NCBI RefSeq assembly: GCF_041262585.1 | Contig: NZ_JBGCBZ010000018.1 | Span: 1-64,000 of the forward strand | Source: JAOEGB01 sp041262585 | GTDB taxonomy: Bacteria > Actinomycetota > Actinomycetes > Streptosporangiales > Streptosporangiaceae | Length of the DNA stretch: 64,000 nt | Direction of reading: 5' to 3' | Shown here: piece after piece, positions 50,712-60,050 of the stretch | How positions within the stretch are numbered: the first letter of the stretch is position 1 | Layout of the letters: the number at the start of each line of letters is the position of its first letter | Notes under the pieces: generated by a model | What the model was told of the DNA's origin: nothing | Databases searched by the model: none | The model's input: only the letters and a program-made list of their open reading frames with translations | Made by a program: the position numbers and the translations under genes

Positions 50712-51566
50712 TTACGAGCGCACCGGCTTCAGAAAGCCTCCGAGGACCACCAGCCCCTTGCCGTATTTCTCGTCGACCTCGCGTTGGAGTTCCGGTGTGA
50801 CCACCCAGACCCCGATCTCGACACGGCCCGCCAGCTCATCCACCGAGGTCGAGTACACGCTCTTGATCTCCTTCCCTGCCCGCTCTTGGAGTGCATGAAG
50901 CTCCGCCGCGGTGTGCTGGGCTCGGCTCAGACACAGCGCGCCGCCCCAGATTTCGCGGATCGCGGCCTCATGGACGGCCGGGTCGCCCGTGAACCGCAAG
51001 TTCAGCACGAGCCGCTTGGGGTCGTTGGCATATCGCTCCACGGATCGAGGGTCATCAGGGTCGAAACCTTCGATCTCCTCAACGTAGTTGTGGTCTACCC
51101 AGCTGCCCGCGTATCCGGGGAGCTTCCGGGCCCTGGCGATCGCGGCTGCTTCCGCCTCCAGAGTGGCCGTCGCCGGGTCGACCGGGCGCCAGCCGCCCAC
51201 AGGCTTCGGGCACGGTGTGGTGAAGCGGGATCGGTCGGGTGGGGCGTCGCGGTGCCCGGCCGGGTGTGGAGGCTCGGTGAGTGTCAACCTCTGTCCGTCC
51301 CAGGTCCCGACTACGTGGTATTCGCCCCAACGGACGCCCCCCTTGGCGGAGTGCTGGACGGCGTTCCAATCCCACCCGCTGATGTCAGGCCCACCACACT
51401 GGGGCGGCAGGGATTCAAGGACGCCGGCGCAGAGCTGGGGGCCGTGCTGTGGGTTGGACAGCACGGTCCCGTCGGCCTGATATCGCATCAAGGGAGCGGT
51501 CGCGGCCGGGGCCGTCCCGCAGGCGGCGAGCGTCACGAGCACGGCGACGAGCCACATGCCTCTCAT
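50712..51566 (-). CDS. Hypothetical lipoprotein
   Basis: A 284-aa exported protein. The N-terminus is MRGMWLVAVLVTLAACGTAPA, with lipobox LAAC. The mature part (DISGWDWNAVQHSAKGGVRWGEYHVVGTWDGQRLTLTE; then LEAEAAAIARARKLPGYAGSWVDHNYVEE and KRLVLNLRFTGDPAVHEAAIREIWGGALCL) suggests a mixed alpha/beta fold with four cysteines. I do not recognise the family. An alternative ATG is at 51557. It is upstream of the lanthipeptide run on the same strand but separated from it by about 400 bp, so it is probably not part of the operon. Confidence 0.7.
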   Translation of the reverse strand: MRGMWLVAVLVTLAACGTAPAATAPLMRYQADGTVLSNPQHGPQLCAGVLESLPPQCGGPDISGWDWNAVQHSAKGGVRWGEYHVVGTWDGQRLTLTEPPHPAGHRDAPPDRSRFTTPCPKPVGGWRPVDPATATLEAEAAAIARARKLPGYAGSWVDHNYVEEIEGFDPDDPRSVERYANDPKRLVLNLRFTGDPAVHEAAIREIWGGALCLSRAQHTAAELHALQERAGKEIKSVYSTSVDELAGRVEIGVWVVTPELQREVDEKYGKGLVVLGGFLKPVRS

Positions 51567-51662
51567 GCACCTGAGACGGGCGGAAGCGCTCAGAGGTTCA
51601 CGGTGTCCCTGCTGACAGGCCGGCCCCTGCGATAACTGGCAACCTTCCCCAGGGTTGCACCT

Positions 51663-52040
51663 TTGTGCCTTTGGCGGGGGCACTTCCGCTCCGAGACGAC
51701 AGCGGCTCGTATCGCTAGGGGCGTTGGTGGCTGGGGTGAGCCCGATTGTCTCGCCCGCTGTCGTCCCGGACCTCACCTGACCGCAGGAGCAGGTCAAAGG
51801 TTCACGTTCGATATCCACGTGTTGATCTTCAGCGAGGACGCGGTGGCTCTGGAAGGGCGGCTGCATGGCGAGACGAGTGAGCGGCGCGTCAACCGGGGTC
51901 AGTATCCGCCGGGAGTTCTTCTACGCGCCCCTGGCCGAGGTGCGGGGATTGCTGGAGAAGATTGCCGGCCAGCACCTGCTGGAGTGCTGCGACGTCCCCG
52001 TGGCGCTGGAATGGCGCCAATCAGCGCACGGTGCCGCGCC
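51663..52040 (+). pseudogene. Frameshifted C-terminal remnant of a GIY-YIG/T5orf172-type protein
   Basis: The frame starting at 51663 reads RFTFDIHVLIFSEDAVALEGRLHGETSERRVNR and then loses sense at CAACCGGGG. The next frame continues with the expected family sequence, SIRREFFYAPLAEVRGLLEKIAGQHLLE...ALEWRQS. Removing one G near 51897 would join the two into a typical C-terminal end of a T5orf172/Mug113 (GIY-YIG nuclease-like) protein. The N-terminal catalytic part is absent. It is therefore a truncated, frameshifted relic. The family name rests on remembered motif resemblance. Confidence 0.55.
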
Positions 52041-52290
52041 GGCCGTGACGCTTGCTGGTGCCCTGCCGAATCCATGTGTCGAGTTCGGTTCCCTGGGGTG
52101 CCGGCCGTTGTGGGGGTTCCGGGGCTGGAAGGTCGCTGAGCGTCGTCTCCCACCCGGGCGGCGGTGTCCGGGTGCACGGAATCCTGCCGGCGGTGACCGG
52201 AACAGCATCCGGGTCGGTGATCGGAACCGGCCGATCACGGCTACCGGTCGGCACCGACAAAGCCCGGGGGGAAGTGGCTCCCAGAGCAGG
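52041..52290. other. Intergenic/decayed sequence
   Basis: No convincing gene. Frames overlap on both strands without ribosome sites. It lies between the GIY-YIG relic and the end of the GH2 gene and is probably decayed sequence. Confidence 0.3.
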
Positions 52291-55266
52291 TCAGCCTGCT
52301 GCGATGCGAAGCCTGATCGTGCGAGCTTCAGGGCGAAGCGCGAACTCAGGCCACACATCCGGTCCACAGGCCCGTGAGCCAAGCCCGTGCTGGGCCGCAT
52401 CGATGATCAGGTGACTCGTCGTCGAATCCGGAAGCTCAAATGGGTGTCCAGCCTGTGCGATCTGCTGTGGGGTGTGGCGGCTGAGCGTGAAGCCGGGGCG
52501 ACGTCCGCGCCCGTCGGGGAATGTAACGATGCGCAGCACCTTGCTGCCGGCACTCGTCAGGGTCAGCTGTCGCAGCTGGGAGCGGTGCCCGGTCTCCTGG
52601 GGTCGCGCGTAGTCAACGGAGAGGTCGCGGATGGTGGAGGAGAAACGGCCGGTGTGTGCCGCGCGGAGACTGTCGGGGTAGGACTCGAGCGGGCCAAGGC
52701 CGAACCACTCGGCGCCGTCGATGGGAGCCGCGCCGTCGGGCAGATCGAAACGAATCCCGATCCGCGGCCACACCGTCAGCCAACCGCTTGACGGCTCGAT
52801 CTCCACACGCAGCTCGAGTTCGCCGCCCTCAAGCGACCAGACAGACTCCACCATCACCGACAAGGCGGAGTTCGCCGCGGAGACTTTATCGATCGTTCGC
52901 AGGGCTTCCGCGGTGCGCTCCACGGACACTCGCCGCGTGGTCAGCCGGTCGAGACCGTCGCGACGCCACAGTTCGGCATTGGAAACCCCGGCGATGCTGG
53001 CGTCGCTCTCCTCGTCCCGCAGGGACGCGGCTTCATCGTTGTCGGTTGGGGCACGGAACAGTTCCAACCGCGGGCCCGCCACAGCGCGGCCGGCGAGGCG
53101 CACGAGGGCCCCGTCGACGAACTCGGCGATTCCAAGCGTCAGCGTTCCGTTGCTCTGCCGCCAATCCGTTTGGGGTCGGACACCACCGGCGGGACGACGC
53201 GTCGAGCGGTCCAGCTGGGCGGTCGCGATCACATGCCCCTCGCGGGCCCAAGCAGTCTCAGCCGCCAAGACCGCATCAATGGTGAGCCACGTTTCCGAGT
53301 CCTGCGCCAGCGGGATCCGTGGAAGGGGCACACGCGCCGACTCGCCTGCCGCGACGACGGGGACCTCCATGTCCCCGGAATCCACGAGCGTCCCGTCGTG
53401 CTCGACGCGCCAGCGGAAGCGCAGGTCAGACGTGTCAGCCGAGTGCCGCAGGTTTGTAATCGCAACGTCGTCACCGTCGAAGGTGAAGCGGACCGGCTGC
53501 GCGACCGCCTTGTACTCGTGGAGGCCGGGAGTCGGGACGTCGTTGCTCAACAGCATTCCGTCCATCACGAAGTTGCCGTCGTGTACGACCTCTCCGAAGT
53601 CGCCACCGTACGCGTAGTAGGGCGTACCATCCGGGGCCGTCGTCAGGATGCCGTGATCGCGCCATTCCCAGACGAAGCCGCCGTGCAGCCGCGGATGCTC
53701 GTGCACAAGCGCCTCGTACTGGTCGAGCGCTCCCGGCCCGTTGCCCATCGCGTGGGCGTACTCGCAGAGCAGGAACGGCTTGGTGCGCTGCCGAGCGCCC
53801 TGCGCGGGAGTGCAGCTCAGCAGCGGTGAGCGTGAGCCGTCGGTTCCGATCTGCTCGGTCTCGAGCACCGACGAGTACATACGCGAGTAGATGTCGGTGT
53901 ATTCGCCGGTGTAGTCACCTTCATAGTGCACAGGTCGTCCGGCGTCGCGGGCGTGGACCCACGCTGACATCGCAGCGAGGTTGCTGCCGGTGCCTGATTC
54001 GTTGCCGAGCGACCAGATCACGATACTGGGGTGGTTCTTGTCTCGTTCGACGGTGCGCTGGATGCGGTCGAGGTACGCCTCACGCCACGCCGGGTCATCG
54101 CTTGGATTGCCGGCCCAGTTTATTGTTCCGAAGCCGTGCGTCTCGAGATCGCATTCGAGGACAACCCAGAATCCGAGTTCGTCGGCAAGGTCGAGCAGTC
54201 GTGGATGCGGTGGATAGTGGCTGGTGCGGATCGCGTTCACGTTGAACCGCTTCATGCGGGCCAGGTCTTCGCGGGCGTGCTCCTCGTCGAAAACGCGGCC
54301 GCGCTCGGGGTGGGTTTCGTGGCGATTCATCCCGTGGAACACGACGCGGCGGCCGTTGACCAGGAACCGGTCGCCGCGGATCTCGACCGTGCGGAAACCT
54401 ACCCGCATGGCGATGGTCTCTGCGGCCGTTGACACGGTGACGTCGTACAGGCGAGGCTGCTCGGCCGACCAGGGCTCCACGCTATCGACGTCGAACGGGG
54501 CCACGTCGGCCGGTGTCGCCCAGACCCGCTCGATGCCGAGTTCAGGGAGACAAAGGGTGACCGGGAATGCCGCCGCATCGGCGGTGATCTCCGCCTCGAT
54601 CCGTCCGTGCCCGTTCTCGAACCCGGTTCGCAGCCAGACGTCCTCAATGCCTCCGGCCGGCCGTGCGATCACGGTGACGTCGCGGAAGATTCCTGGCAGC
54701 CACCACTGGTCCTGGTCTTCGAGGTAGCTGGCCGCCGACCACTGGTGCACTCGCACGGCGATGACGTTGTCGCCCGGGCGGACGGAGGATGTCACGTCGA
54801 ATTCGTGGGCGAGCCGGCTGCCGGCGGCGTTGCCGATTTCGTCGCCGTTCACCCACACCTTGAAGACCGACTCGACCCCGTCGAACCGCAGCAGGACGCG
54901 CTCGGCTTCCGACCAGTCGGCGGGTATGTCGAAGTGGCGGCGATAGTCGCCAGTGGGGTTCTCATCCGGGACATAGGGCGGGTCGATCGGGAACGGGAAC
55001 TGGATGTTCGTGTAGATCGGCCGGTCGTAGGCACCGTCACCCTGGAGCACCCAGTGGGCGGGTACCGGGATGCTGTCCCAACCGCTGTCGTCGAAGCCTC
55101 CGGCCGCGAAATCCTCTGCCACAGGCACCGTTGGCGATAGACGGAAACGCCAAAGCCCGTTCAGCGAACGAGAGGGGGCGTCGGAGTGCAGCCACGAGCG
55201 TGCCGTGCGCAGCGCGCCACGCCCTGGTGGGATGTCCGTGACGTATGCGGAATGTTGGGAGGGCAC
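52291..55266 (-). CDS. lacZ: Glycoside hydrolase family 2, beta-galactosidase LacZ type
   Basis: A 991-aa cytosolic glycosidase. Family order is clear: the N-terminal sugar-binding domain (SLNGLWRFRLSP, DGAYDRPIYTNIQFPFPIDPPYVPDENPTGDYRRHFDIP), then DQWWLPGIFRDV. The TIM barrel starts at FLVNGRRVVFHGMNRHETHPERGR. The acid/base is Glu in IVIWSLGNESGTG (about 421) and the nucleophile Glu is in FLLCEYAHAMGNGPG (about 500). The C-terminal small-chain domain follows (GLGPLESYPD, PQETGHRSQLRQLTL). Length matches LacZ. There is no signal peptide, so the substrate arrives through the ABC transporter encoded upstream on the same strand. Start GTG 55266. Confidence 0.92.
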   Translation of the reverse strand: MPSQHSAYVTDIPPGRGALRTARSWLHSDAPSRSLNGLWRFRLSPTVPVAEDFAAGGFDDSGWDSIPVPAHWVLQGDGAYDRPIYTNIQFPFPIDPPYVPDENPTGDYRRHFDIPADWSEAERVLLRFDGVESVFKVWVNGDEIGNAAGSRLAHEFDVTSSVRPGDNVIAVRVHQWSAASYLEDQDQWWLPGIFRDVTVIARPAGGIEDVWLRTGFENGHGRIEAEITADAAAFPVTLCLPELGIERVWATPADVAPFDVDSVEPWSAEQPRLYDVTVSTAAETIAMRVGFRTVEIRGDRFLVNGRRVVFHGMNRHETHPERGRVFDEEHAREDLARMKRFNVNAIRTSHYPPHPRLLDLADELGFWVVLECDLETHGFGTINWAGNPSDDPAWREAYLDRIQRTVERDKNHPSIVIWSLGNESGTGSNLAAMSAWVHARDAGRPVHYEGDYTGEYTDIYSRMYSSVLETEQIGTDGSRSPLLSCTPAQGARQRTKPFLLCEYAHAMGNGPGALDQYEALVHEHPRLHGGFVWEWRDHGILTTAPDGTPYYAYGGDFGEVVHDGNFVMDGMLLSNDVPTPGLHEYKAVAQPVRFTFDGDDVAITNLRHSADTSDLRFRWRVEHDGTLVDSGDMEVPVVAAGESARVPLPRIPLAQDSETWLTIDAVLAAETAWAREGHVIATAQLDRSTRRPAGGVRPQTDWRQSNGTLTLGIAEFVDGALVRLAGRAVAGPRLELFRAPTDNDEAASLRDEESDASIAGVSNAELWRRDGLDRLTTRRVSVERTAEALRTIDKVSAANSALSVMVESVWSLEGGELELRVEIEPSSGWLTVWPRIGIRFDLPDGAAPIDGAEWFGLGPLESYPDSLRAAHTGRFSSTIRDLSVDYARPQETGHRSQLRQLTLTSAGSKVLRIVTFPDGRGRRPGFTLSRHTPQQIAQAGHPFELPDSTTSHLIIDAAQHGLGSRACGPDVWPEFALRPEARTIRLRIAAG

Positions 55267-55562
55267 GAGGTCACAACTCTTTCTTGATAACTAAGGGATC
55301 CGAGCGCCGGCTGCGTCGCCGACTCGAGTGATCAGGCCTTGGTTGCCCTCGATCACCGGCGTCGTGCGGAGAAGGCCGGCTCCAGGAAAGCGGGGGTAGT
55401 TGTCCACCGGGCCACGACCGTTCGGAGAGAGGGGGAGAGAGTCGGCCTTCGGCGGGCGCGGTCCCTCGGGCGAACAGCACGTCGTTGCGGAAGTCTCCGG
55501 CGAGAGCGACCGCGTTCGCGCCCTGCGGGGGACGCGGGAGACAGGAGAGCGAGGGTACGGAG
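55267..55562. other. Gap between permease and GH2 genes
   Basis: No gene is supported. A minus-strand frame with residues NAVALAGDFRNDVLFARG looks protein-like but has no start, family or ribosome site, so it may be decayed coding sequence. I found no second copy of the LacI-type palindrome here. Confidence 0.35.
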
Positions 55563-56420
55563 TTATTTGAGGGAGCCGGAGGCGAGCCCGGTGCGCCAGA
55601 ACCGCTGGAGGAGGATGAACAAGATGATCACCGGCACGATCGAGACCAGCGAGCCGGTGATCACCGATTCCTGAAGGAGCGGGACATGGGCGATCTGATG
55701 GTTCCATTGGTAGAGGCCGAGCGTGATCGGGAAGAGCGACTCCTTCTGCAGCATCACCGCTGGGAGGAAGAAGTTGTTCCAGATGCCGACGAACTGGAAG
55801 AGGAAGATGGTCACCAGCGACGGCGTCAGCAGTTTGAACGACACCGAGAAGAACGTGCGGAACTCCCCGGCGCCGTCCAGGCGCGCCGATTCGAGGATCT
55901 CCTCGGGGACGGCGGCGACGGTGAAGATGCGGGCGAGGTAGACGCCGAACGGGCTGACGACGCTGGGCAGGAACACCGCGAAGTAGGTGTCGACGATCCC
56001 GACCGTCGAGAACAGAAGAAACAGCGGGAGCGCGAGCGCTGTGCCCGGAACAAGGATGCTGCCGAGGACGACGGAGAACAGGAACTCGCGGCCCCGGAAC
56101 TTGAACTTGGCGAGCGCGTAGCCGCACAGCGCGGAGATCAGGGTTCCGACGGCCGCGCCCAGCACCGCGTAGATCACGCTGTTCAGAGCCCATCGCGCGA
56201 AGATGCCGTCGCCTTGGCTGAACAGGGTGCTCAGGTTCTCGAACAGGTTGAAGTGCGAGAACCAGAGGCCGAAGGTGGAGGCGAGGTCGCCCTGCGGTTT
56301 CGTCGCCGCCACGATCAGGAAGTAGAGCGGCAGCAGGAAGTAGATCGCCAGGAGGAACATCAGAGCCATGGCAGCCGTGCGACTGACGTGGCTTTCGCGG
56401 ATCATGGTCTTGTTACTCAC
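55563..56420 (-). CDS. Carbohydrate ABC transporter permease (MalG type)
   Basis: A 285-aa inner-membrane protein with six helices (MALMFLLAIYFLLPLYFLIVAATKP first). The CUT1 inner-membrane signature for ATPase contact is seen in EEILESARLDGAGEFRTFFSVSFKLLTPSL (EAA loop). The GTG at 56420 starts inside a GTGA overlap with the upstream permease stop; AAGG lies upstream. The longer frame into the upstream gene is spurious. It pairs with the 315-aa permease and the binding protein for sugar import. No ATPase gene is present, as is common when actinomycetes share an MsiK-type ATPase. Confidence 0.92.
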   Translation of the reverse strand: MSNKTMIRESHVSRTAAMALMFLLAIYFLLPLYFLIVAATKPQGDLASTFGLWFSHFNLFENLSTLFSQGDGIFARWALNSVIYAVLGAAVGTLISALCGYALAKFKFRGREFLFSVVLGSILVPGTALALPLFLLFSTVGIVDTYFAVFLPSVVSPFGVYLARIFTVAAVPEEILESARLDGAGEFRTFFSVSFKLLTPSLVTIFLFQFVGIWNNFFLPAVMLQKESLFPITLGLYQWNHQIAHVPLLQESVITGSLVSIVPVIILFILLQRFWRTGLASGSLK

Positions 56421-57364
56421 AGTCCGGCCTTTTTCGAGGTCAGTCGCATGAACCCGAAGCTCAAGACGAAGGTGATGAGGGCGATGACCACGGAGATCGC
56501 CGCTGCCTGCTGGTAGTTGCCCCCGACGGCCACCGCGTAGGCGAGCATGTTCGGAGTGAACGTGCTCGAGATGTTCGAGGAGATCTGGCTCAGCACGGCC
56601 GGCTCGGTGTAGAGCTGCAGTGTGCCGATGATCGAGAACACCGTGGTGAGGATGATCGACGGGATGACGATCGGGACTTTGATCCGCCATGCGATCGCCC
56701 AGTTGCTCGCACCGTCGAGCTTGGCGGCTTCGTAGAGCTCCTGCGGGATCGACTGCAGTGCCGAGAATATGATCAGCATGTTGTAGCCGATCCAGAGCCA
56801 GGTGGAGATGTTCGCCGCCGACCACAGCACGGCGCCCGGGCCGAGGAAGTCGGGGTGGAGGCCGATACCTTTCAGCAGGTCGACGACGGGGCTGAGCTGC
56901 GGCGAGTAGAGAAACGACCACATGATCGCGGCGATGACGCCCGGTATGGCGTACGGCATGAACGCCGAGATGCGGAAGAACGACTTGAGCTTGAGCAGGG
57001 GAGTGTCAAGCAGCAGCGCCATGATCAGCGCGACGAAGAGCATGACCGGTGCCTGCACCATGCCGAACAGTGCGATGCGGCCGATGCTCGCCCAGAGCTC
57101 GGTGTTCTGGAGCGCCTGCGCGTACTGTTCGAAGCCGCCGAAGGTCGTGTACGACGTGCCGTACTGGCCGCTGGTGCGGCGTACGACGAGGAAGCTCTGC
57201 CCGATCGCGTAGGCGATCGGCACCACGTAGAACAGCACGAACGGGACGAAGAACGGGAGCAGGAACGCGGCGATGGTACCCCCCCGAGGGCCGCCGCCGT
57301 TGTGACGCCGGCGGCCTCCGGGCGCTGCCACCACGCGGGGTGCGCGGGTTGCGATGTCAGTCAT
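56417..57364 (-). CDS. Sugar ABC transporter permease (MalF type)
   Basis: A 315-aa membrane protein with a basic N-terminus (GGRRRHNGGGPRGG) and six helices, the first being TIAAFLLPFFVPFVLFYVVPIAYAIGQSF. The EAA-loop signature is SIPQELYEAAKLDGASNWAIAWRIKVPIVIPSI. It begins seven bases after the binding-protein stop and overlaps the second permease. The three form an oligosaccharide import system of the CUT1 type. Confidence 0.92.
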   Translation of the reverse strand: MTDIATRAPRVVAAPGGRRRHNGGGPRGGTIAAFLLPFFVPFVLFYVVPIAYAIGQSFLVVRRTSGQYGTSYTTFGGFEQYAQALQNTELWASIGRIALFGMVQAPVMLFVALIMALLLDTPLLKLKSFFRISAFMPYAIPGVIAAIMWSFLYSPQLSPVVDLLKGIGLHPDFLGPGAVLWSAANISTWLWIGYNMLIIFSALQSIPQELYEAAKLDGASNWAIAWRIKVPIVIPSIILTTVFSIIGTLQLYTEPAVLSQISSNISSTFTPNMLAYAVAVGGNYQQAAAISVVIALITFVLSFGFMRLTSKKAGL

Positions 57365-57371
57365 GCTGCGA

Positions 57372-58706
57372 TCAGTCGCCTGCCACAGCCGGGATTGCCT
57401 GATCCTTCATCGACTTCAGCGCGGATGCCTGGGCGGCCGAGAGCGCGTCGGTGAGCTTGCCGTCGCCGGCTATCGCCTTGGCCGTCGCATCGTGAAGCGC
57501 CTGGTCCACCGTCTGCTGGGTGGGACCCCAGGTGAAGCTGGTGTCGACGTTCTTGGACGAGTCGGCGAAGACGTCGAAGATCTTCTCGTTCTTGTAGTAC
57601 GGGACGCCCTGCGAGAGCGCGGGAAGCTTCAAACCGTCGATGGCTGCCGGGTAGAGGCCGCCCAGCTTGTTCTCCAGTGCGAGGGCTTCGGGGTCGGTGT
57701 TCAGCCAGGTGTTGAACTTGACCGACTCGTACAGGTGCGTGTTGCCCTTCATGAACGCAACGCTGGATCCGCCCCAGTTGCCGGACGCGGCGCTCGAACC
57801 CCATGTCGGCAGCGGGACGACCGACCACTTGCCGGCCAGGTCGGGCAGGTTGTCGCGCAGGACGCTGTAGCCCCAGGCGGCGCCGATGTAGCTGGCGATC
57901 TGGTTCTTCTGGTACGCGGCGAACATCGGGGTCGAATCTTGGGTCAGGTCGGTGCGAACGAGCTTGGCGTCGATCAGCTTCTGCCAGTACTCGGCGACCT
58001 GCTTGCTCTGGTCGGAATCGACTGTGACGTGCCATTTGTCGCCAGAGTAGTTGTACATTTTGGCGTTGTTCTGCCAGAGGAGTCCATAGAACCACGCGGT
58101 GTTCCGGTTGAAGATCGTGATGCTGAGGTCAGGGTCCGCGTCGTGCAGTTTCTGCGCGGCCGCTGCGTACTCATCCCAGGTCTTCGGGATCTCGACGCCG
58201 TGCTTGGCGAAGATGTCGCCGCGCACGAAGAGGGCCATCGGGCCGGTGTCCTGCGGGAAGGCGAACACGCCGGTGCCGCCGAAGCTGCTGTGCGACCAGG
58301 TCCACGGCACGAACTTTGACTTGGCCGCGGTGGCGTCCGCGCATGCCGAAACGTCCAGGAAGGCGTCCTGGGTGCGCAGGTACGGAAGCTGGTCGTAGCC
58401 GACCTGAGCCAGTTCCGGCGCCTTGCCCGCCTTGAGGGCGTTGCTGATGGTGCCGGACGCGTCGTTGGAGATGTCCTTCGTCTGAACCTCGATGTTCGGG
58501 TTCTTCTTGTTCCACAGGTCGACGACCTTGTCCATGCCCGGAACGTAGTTCCAGTACTGAAGGGTGACTTTGCCCTTCGCGGGCTCACAGGAGGCTGCGG
58601 ACGCACCACCCGACGGAGCGGGCGACGAGCACGCTGTGAGTACGGCGATACCGGCCGCCACGGCGACGGCGCCCGCGAAGCGGGGACGCGTGACTGTGTT
58701 GCTCAT
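57372..58706 (-). CDS. Extracellular sugar-binding lipoprotein of the ABC importer
   Basis: A 444-aa solute-binding protein. The signal peptide ends in the lipobox GIAVLTACSSPAP. The mature part, beginning GKVTLQYWNYVPGMDKVVDLWNKKNPNIEV, is the SBP_bac_1 family of sugar importers, with KLVRTDLTQDSTPMFAAYQKNQIASYIGAAW and WVPYYKN-like aromatic regions later. Start ATG 58706 follows GGAAGGAA. It is the first gene of the operon with two permeases and a GH2 beta-galactosidase, so a galactoside is the likely ligand. A promoter and a LacI-type palindrome lie upstream. Confidence 0.92.
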   Translation of the reverse strand: MSNTVTRPRFAGAVAVAAGIAVLTACSSPAPSGGASAASCEPAKGKVTLQYWNYVPGMDKVVDLWNKKNPNIEVQTKDISNDASGTISNALKAGKAPELAQVGYDQLPYLRTQDAFLDVSACADATAAKSKFVPWTWSHSSFGGTGVFAFPQDTGPMALFVRGDIFAKHGVEIPKTWDEYAAAAQKLHDADPDLSITIFNRNTAWFYGLLWQNNAKMYNYSGDKWHVTVDSDQSKQVAEYWQKLIDAKLVRTDLTQDSTPMFAAYQKNQIASYIGAAWGYSVLRDNLPDLAGKWSVVPLPTWGSSAASGNWGGSSVAFMKGNTHLYESVKFNTWLNTDPEALALENKLGGLYPAAIDGLKLPALSQGVPYYKNEKIFDVFADSSKNVDTSFTWGPTQQTVDQALHDATAKAIAGDGKLTDALSAAQASALKSMKDQAIPAVAGD

Positions 58707-58809
58707 ATTTCCTTCCAGGTCATGGTCAGCACGCCGGCCAGCAGGGCGGCGAGGCTAGGGGGGTTCTCATGCTCAGGGGTCGGTTCTTTGGGTGGGGGGC
58801 CGATGCCTC

Positions 58810-58823
58810 TGACAGCGCTGTCA
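58810..58823. promoter_or_regulatory. LacI-family operator palindrome
   Basis: TGACAGCGCTGTCA is a perfect 14-bp palindrome with the central GCGC typical of LacI/GalR operators. It lies about 90 bp upstream of the binding-protein start and just downstream of the predicted transcription start, where a repressor would block elongation. Confidence 0.8.
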
Positions 58824-58841
58824 CAACGGTGAATGACGGGG

Positions 58842-58872
58842 ATGCTACACGGTGCCATGCGTGCCTCGTCAA
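58842..58872 (-). promoter_or_regulatory. Predicted promoter of the sugar-uptake operon
   Basis: On the minus strand TTGACG (58867-58872) and TAGCAT (58842-58847) are separated by 19 bp; shifting the -10 by one base to GTAGCA gives 18. The -35 element overlaps the stop codon of the PLP-enzyme gene. The LacI-type palindrome begins about 19 bp downstream of the -10. Confidence 0.55.
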
Positions 58873-60038
58873 GATGTCTTCAGAGCGTCCGCGAGATCGG
58901 CGATCAGCGTGCCGGCGTCCTCCAGACCCACCGAGAGGCGGACCAGCCCCACCGGAATCCCCATGGTCGCGCGCACAGACTCCTCCGTGGTGAGCGCCGG
59001 GGCGTTCACCAGGCTCTCGTGCCCGCCCCACGACACGCCGATGCGGAAGTGCCGCAGCGCGTCCACGAACCGGCCCACCTCGGCGAGATCGTCGGTGTCC
59101 ATCTCGAAGCTGAACACGCTGGAGAAGCCTGTCATCTGCGCCAGTGCGAGCTCGTGCTGCGGATGGCCGGGAAGGCCCGGGTGGTTCACCGTCCGGATCG
59201 CCGGGTGCTTGACCAGGAACTCCGCGACCTTGAGCCCGCGTTCCTGGTGTGCCTGCATGCGGACCGGCAGCGTCCGCAGCCCTCTGATCGCCTTGCCCGC
59301 CTCGTGGGCCGACAGGGCCGCGCCGTAAAGCTGGTACTCGGTCAGCGCGAGAGGCCGGACGAGGCGTGCGGGACCTGCCACGACGCCGCCGACGAGGTCG
59401 CTGTGGCCGCCGATGTACTTGGACAGGGAGTGCACGACCAGGTCGACCCCCATGGTCAGAGGCTTCTGGAAGATCGGAGTCGCCCAGGTGTTGTCCATCA
59501 CCGTGGTCAGGCCCCGGTCACGCGCCCATGTGGCGAAGGCCCGGATGTCGATGATGCCGTAACGCATGTACGACGGTGATTCCAAGTAGAGCATGCGGCT
59601 GCTTTGCTTGACAACGCTATCAAGCTCGGCAGGATTGTCCGCGTGCACAGTCGTATGCGACACCCCGAATTTCTCCAGGTAACGGAGGAACTGGGTGGTC
59701 GGCCCATAGACCGCCCCGAGCACGATCACATGGTCGCCGGCGGAGACCAGCGAGGAGATCGTGGCCGAGATGGCACCCATGCCGGAGCCGAAACACTTGG
59801 CCCGCTCCGCCCGCTCGAGCGCGGCGAGCTTGCGCTGGAGGAGGTCCACCGTGGGGTTCGTGCCACGCGAGTAGACGTAGTTCTCGTCCTCGGCCGTCAG
59901 GGCCTCCGACAGCGCGCGCGCCGTGGGAAAGGTGAACAGGGAGTTCTCGAAGACCGGCGGGTTGACCGCGCCCAGCGTCCAGGGCTCGTCCTCGCCGTAC
60001 CGGCCGCAAATCCAGCTGTCGTCGATGTGTTCGTACAT
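58869..60038 (-). CDS. Cys/Met-metabolism PLP-dependent enzyme (cystathionine gamma-synthase/lyase type)
   Basis: A 389-aa cytosolic PLP enzyme. The cofactor lysine is Lys207 in LVVHSLSKYIGGHSDLVGG. Asp182 in TTVMDNTWATPIFQKPL contacts the pyridine nitrogen. YVYSRGTNPTVDLLQRKLAALE carries the Tyr and Arg that bind the neighbouring subunit's phosphate, and RLSVGLEDAGTLIADL is the C-terminal substrate-carboxylate arginine motif. The family includes cystathionine beta/gamma-lyases, gamma-synthase and methionine gamma-lyase. The sequence does not decide between them. It is divergent from a LacI-type regulator gene 56 bp away. Confidence 0.88.
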   Translation of the reverse strand: MYEHIDDSWICGRYGEDEPWTLGAVNPPVFENSLFTFPTARALSEALTAEDENYVYSRGTNPTVDLLQRKLAALERAERAKCFGSGMGAISATISSLVSAGDHVIVLGAVYGPTTQFLRYLEKFGVSHTTVHADNPAELDSVVKQSSRMLYLESPSYMRYGIIDIRAFATWARDRGLTTVMDNTWATPIFQKPLTMGVDLVVHSLSKYIGGHSDLVGGVVAGPARLVRPLALTEYQLYGAALSAHEAGKAIRGLRTLPVRMQAHQERGLKVAEFLVKHPAIRTVNHPGLPGHPQHELALAQMTGFSSVFSFEMDTDDLAEVGRFVDALRHFRIGVSWGGHESLVNAPALTTEESVRATMGIPVGLVRLSVGLEDAGTLIADLADALKTS

Positions 60039-60050
60039 GACTGCGCAAGG

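Noticed and set aside
27783..52290. An integrative element using tRNA-Val as attachment site
   Set aside because: The RiPP cluster begins close to the tRNA and ends near relics, but no integrase, excisionase or duplicated tRNA 3' end was found in the window.
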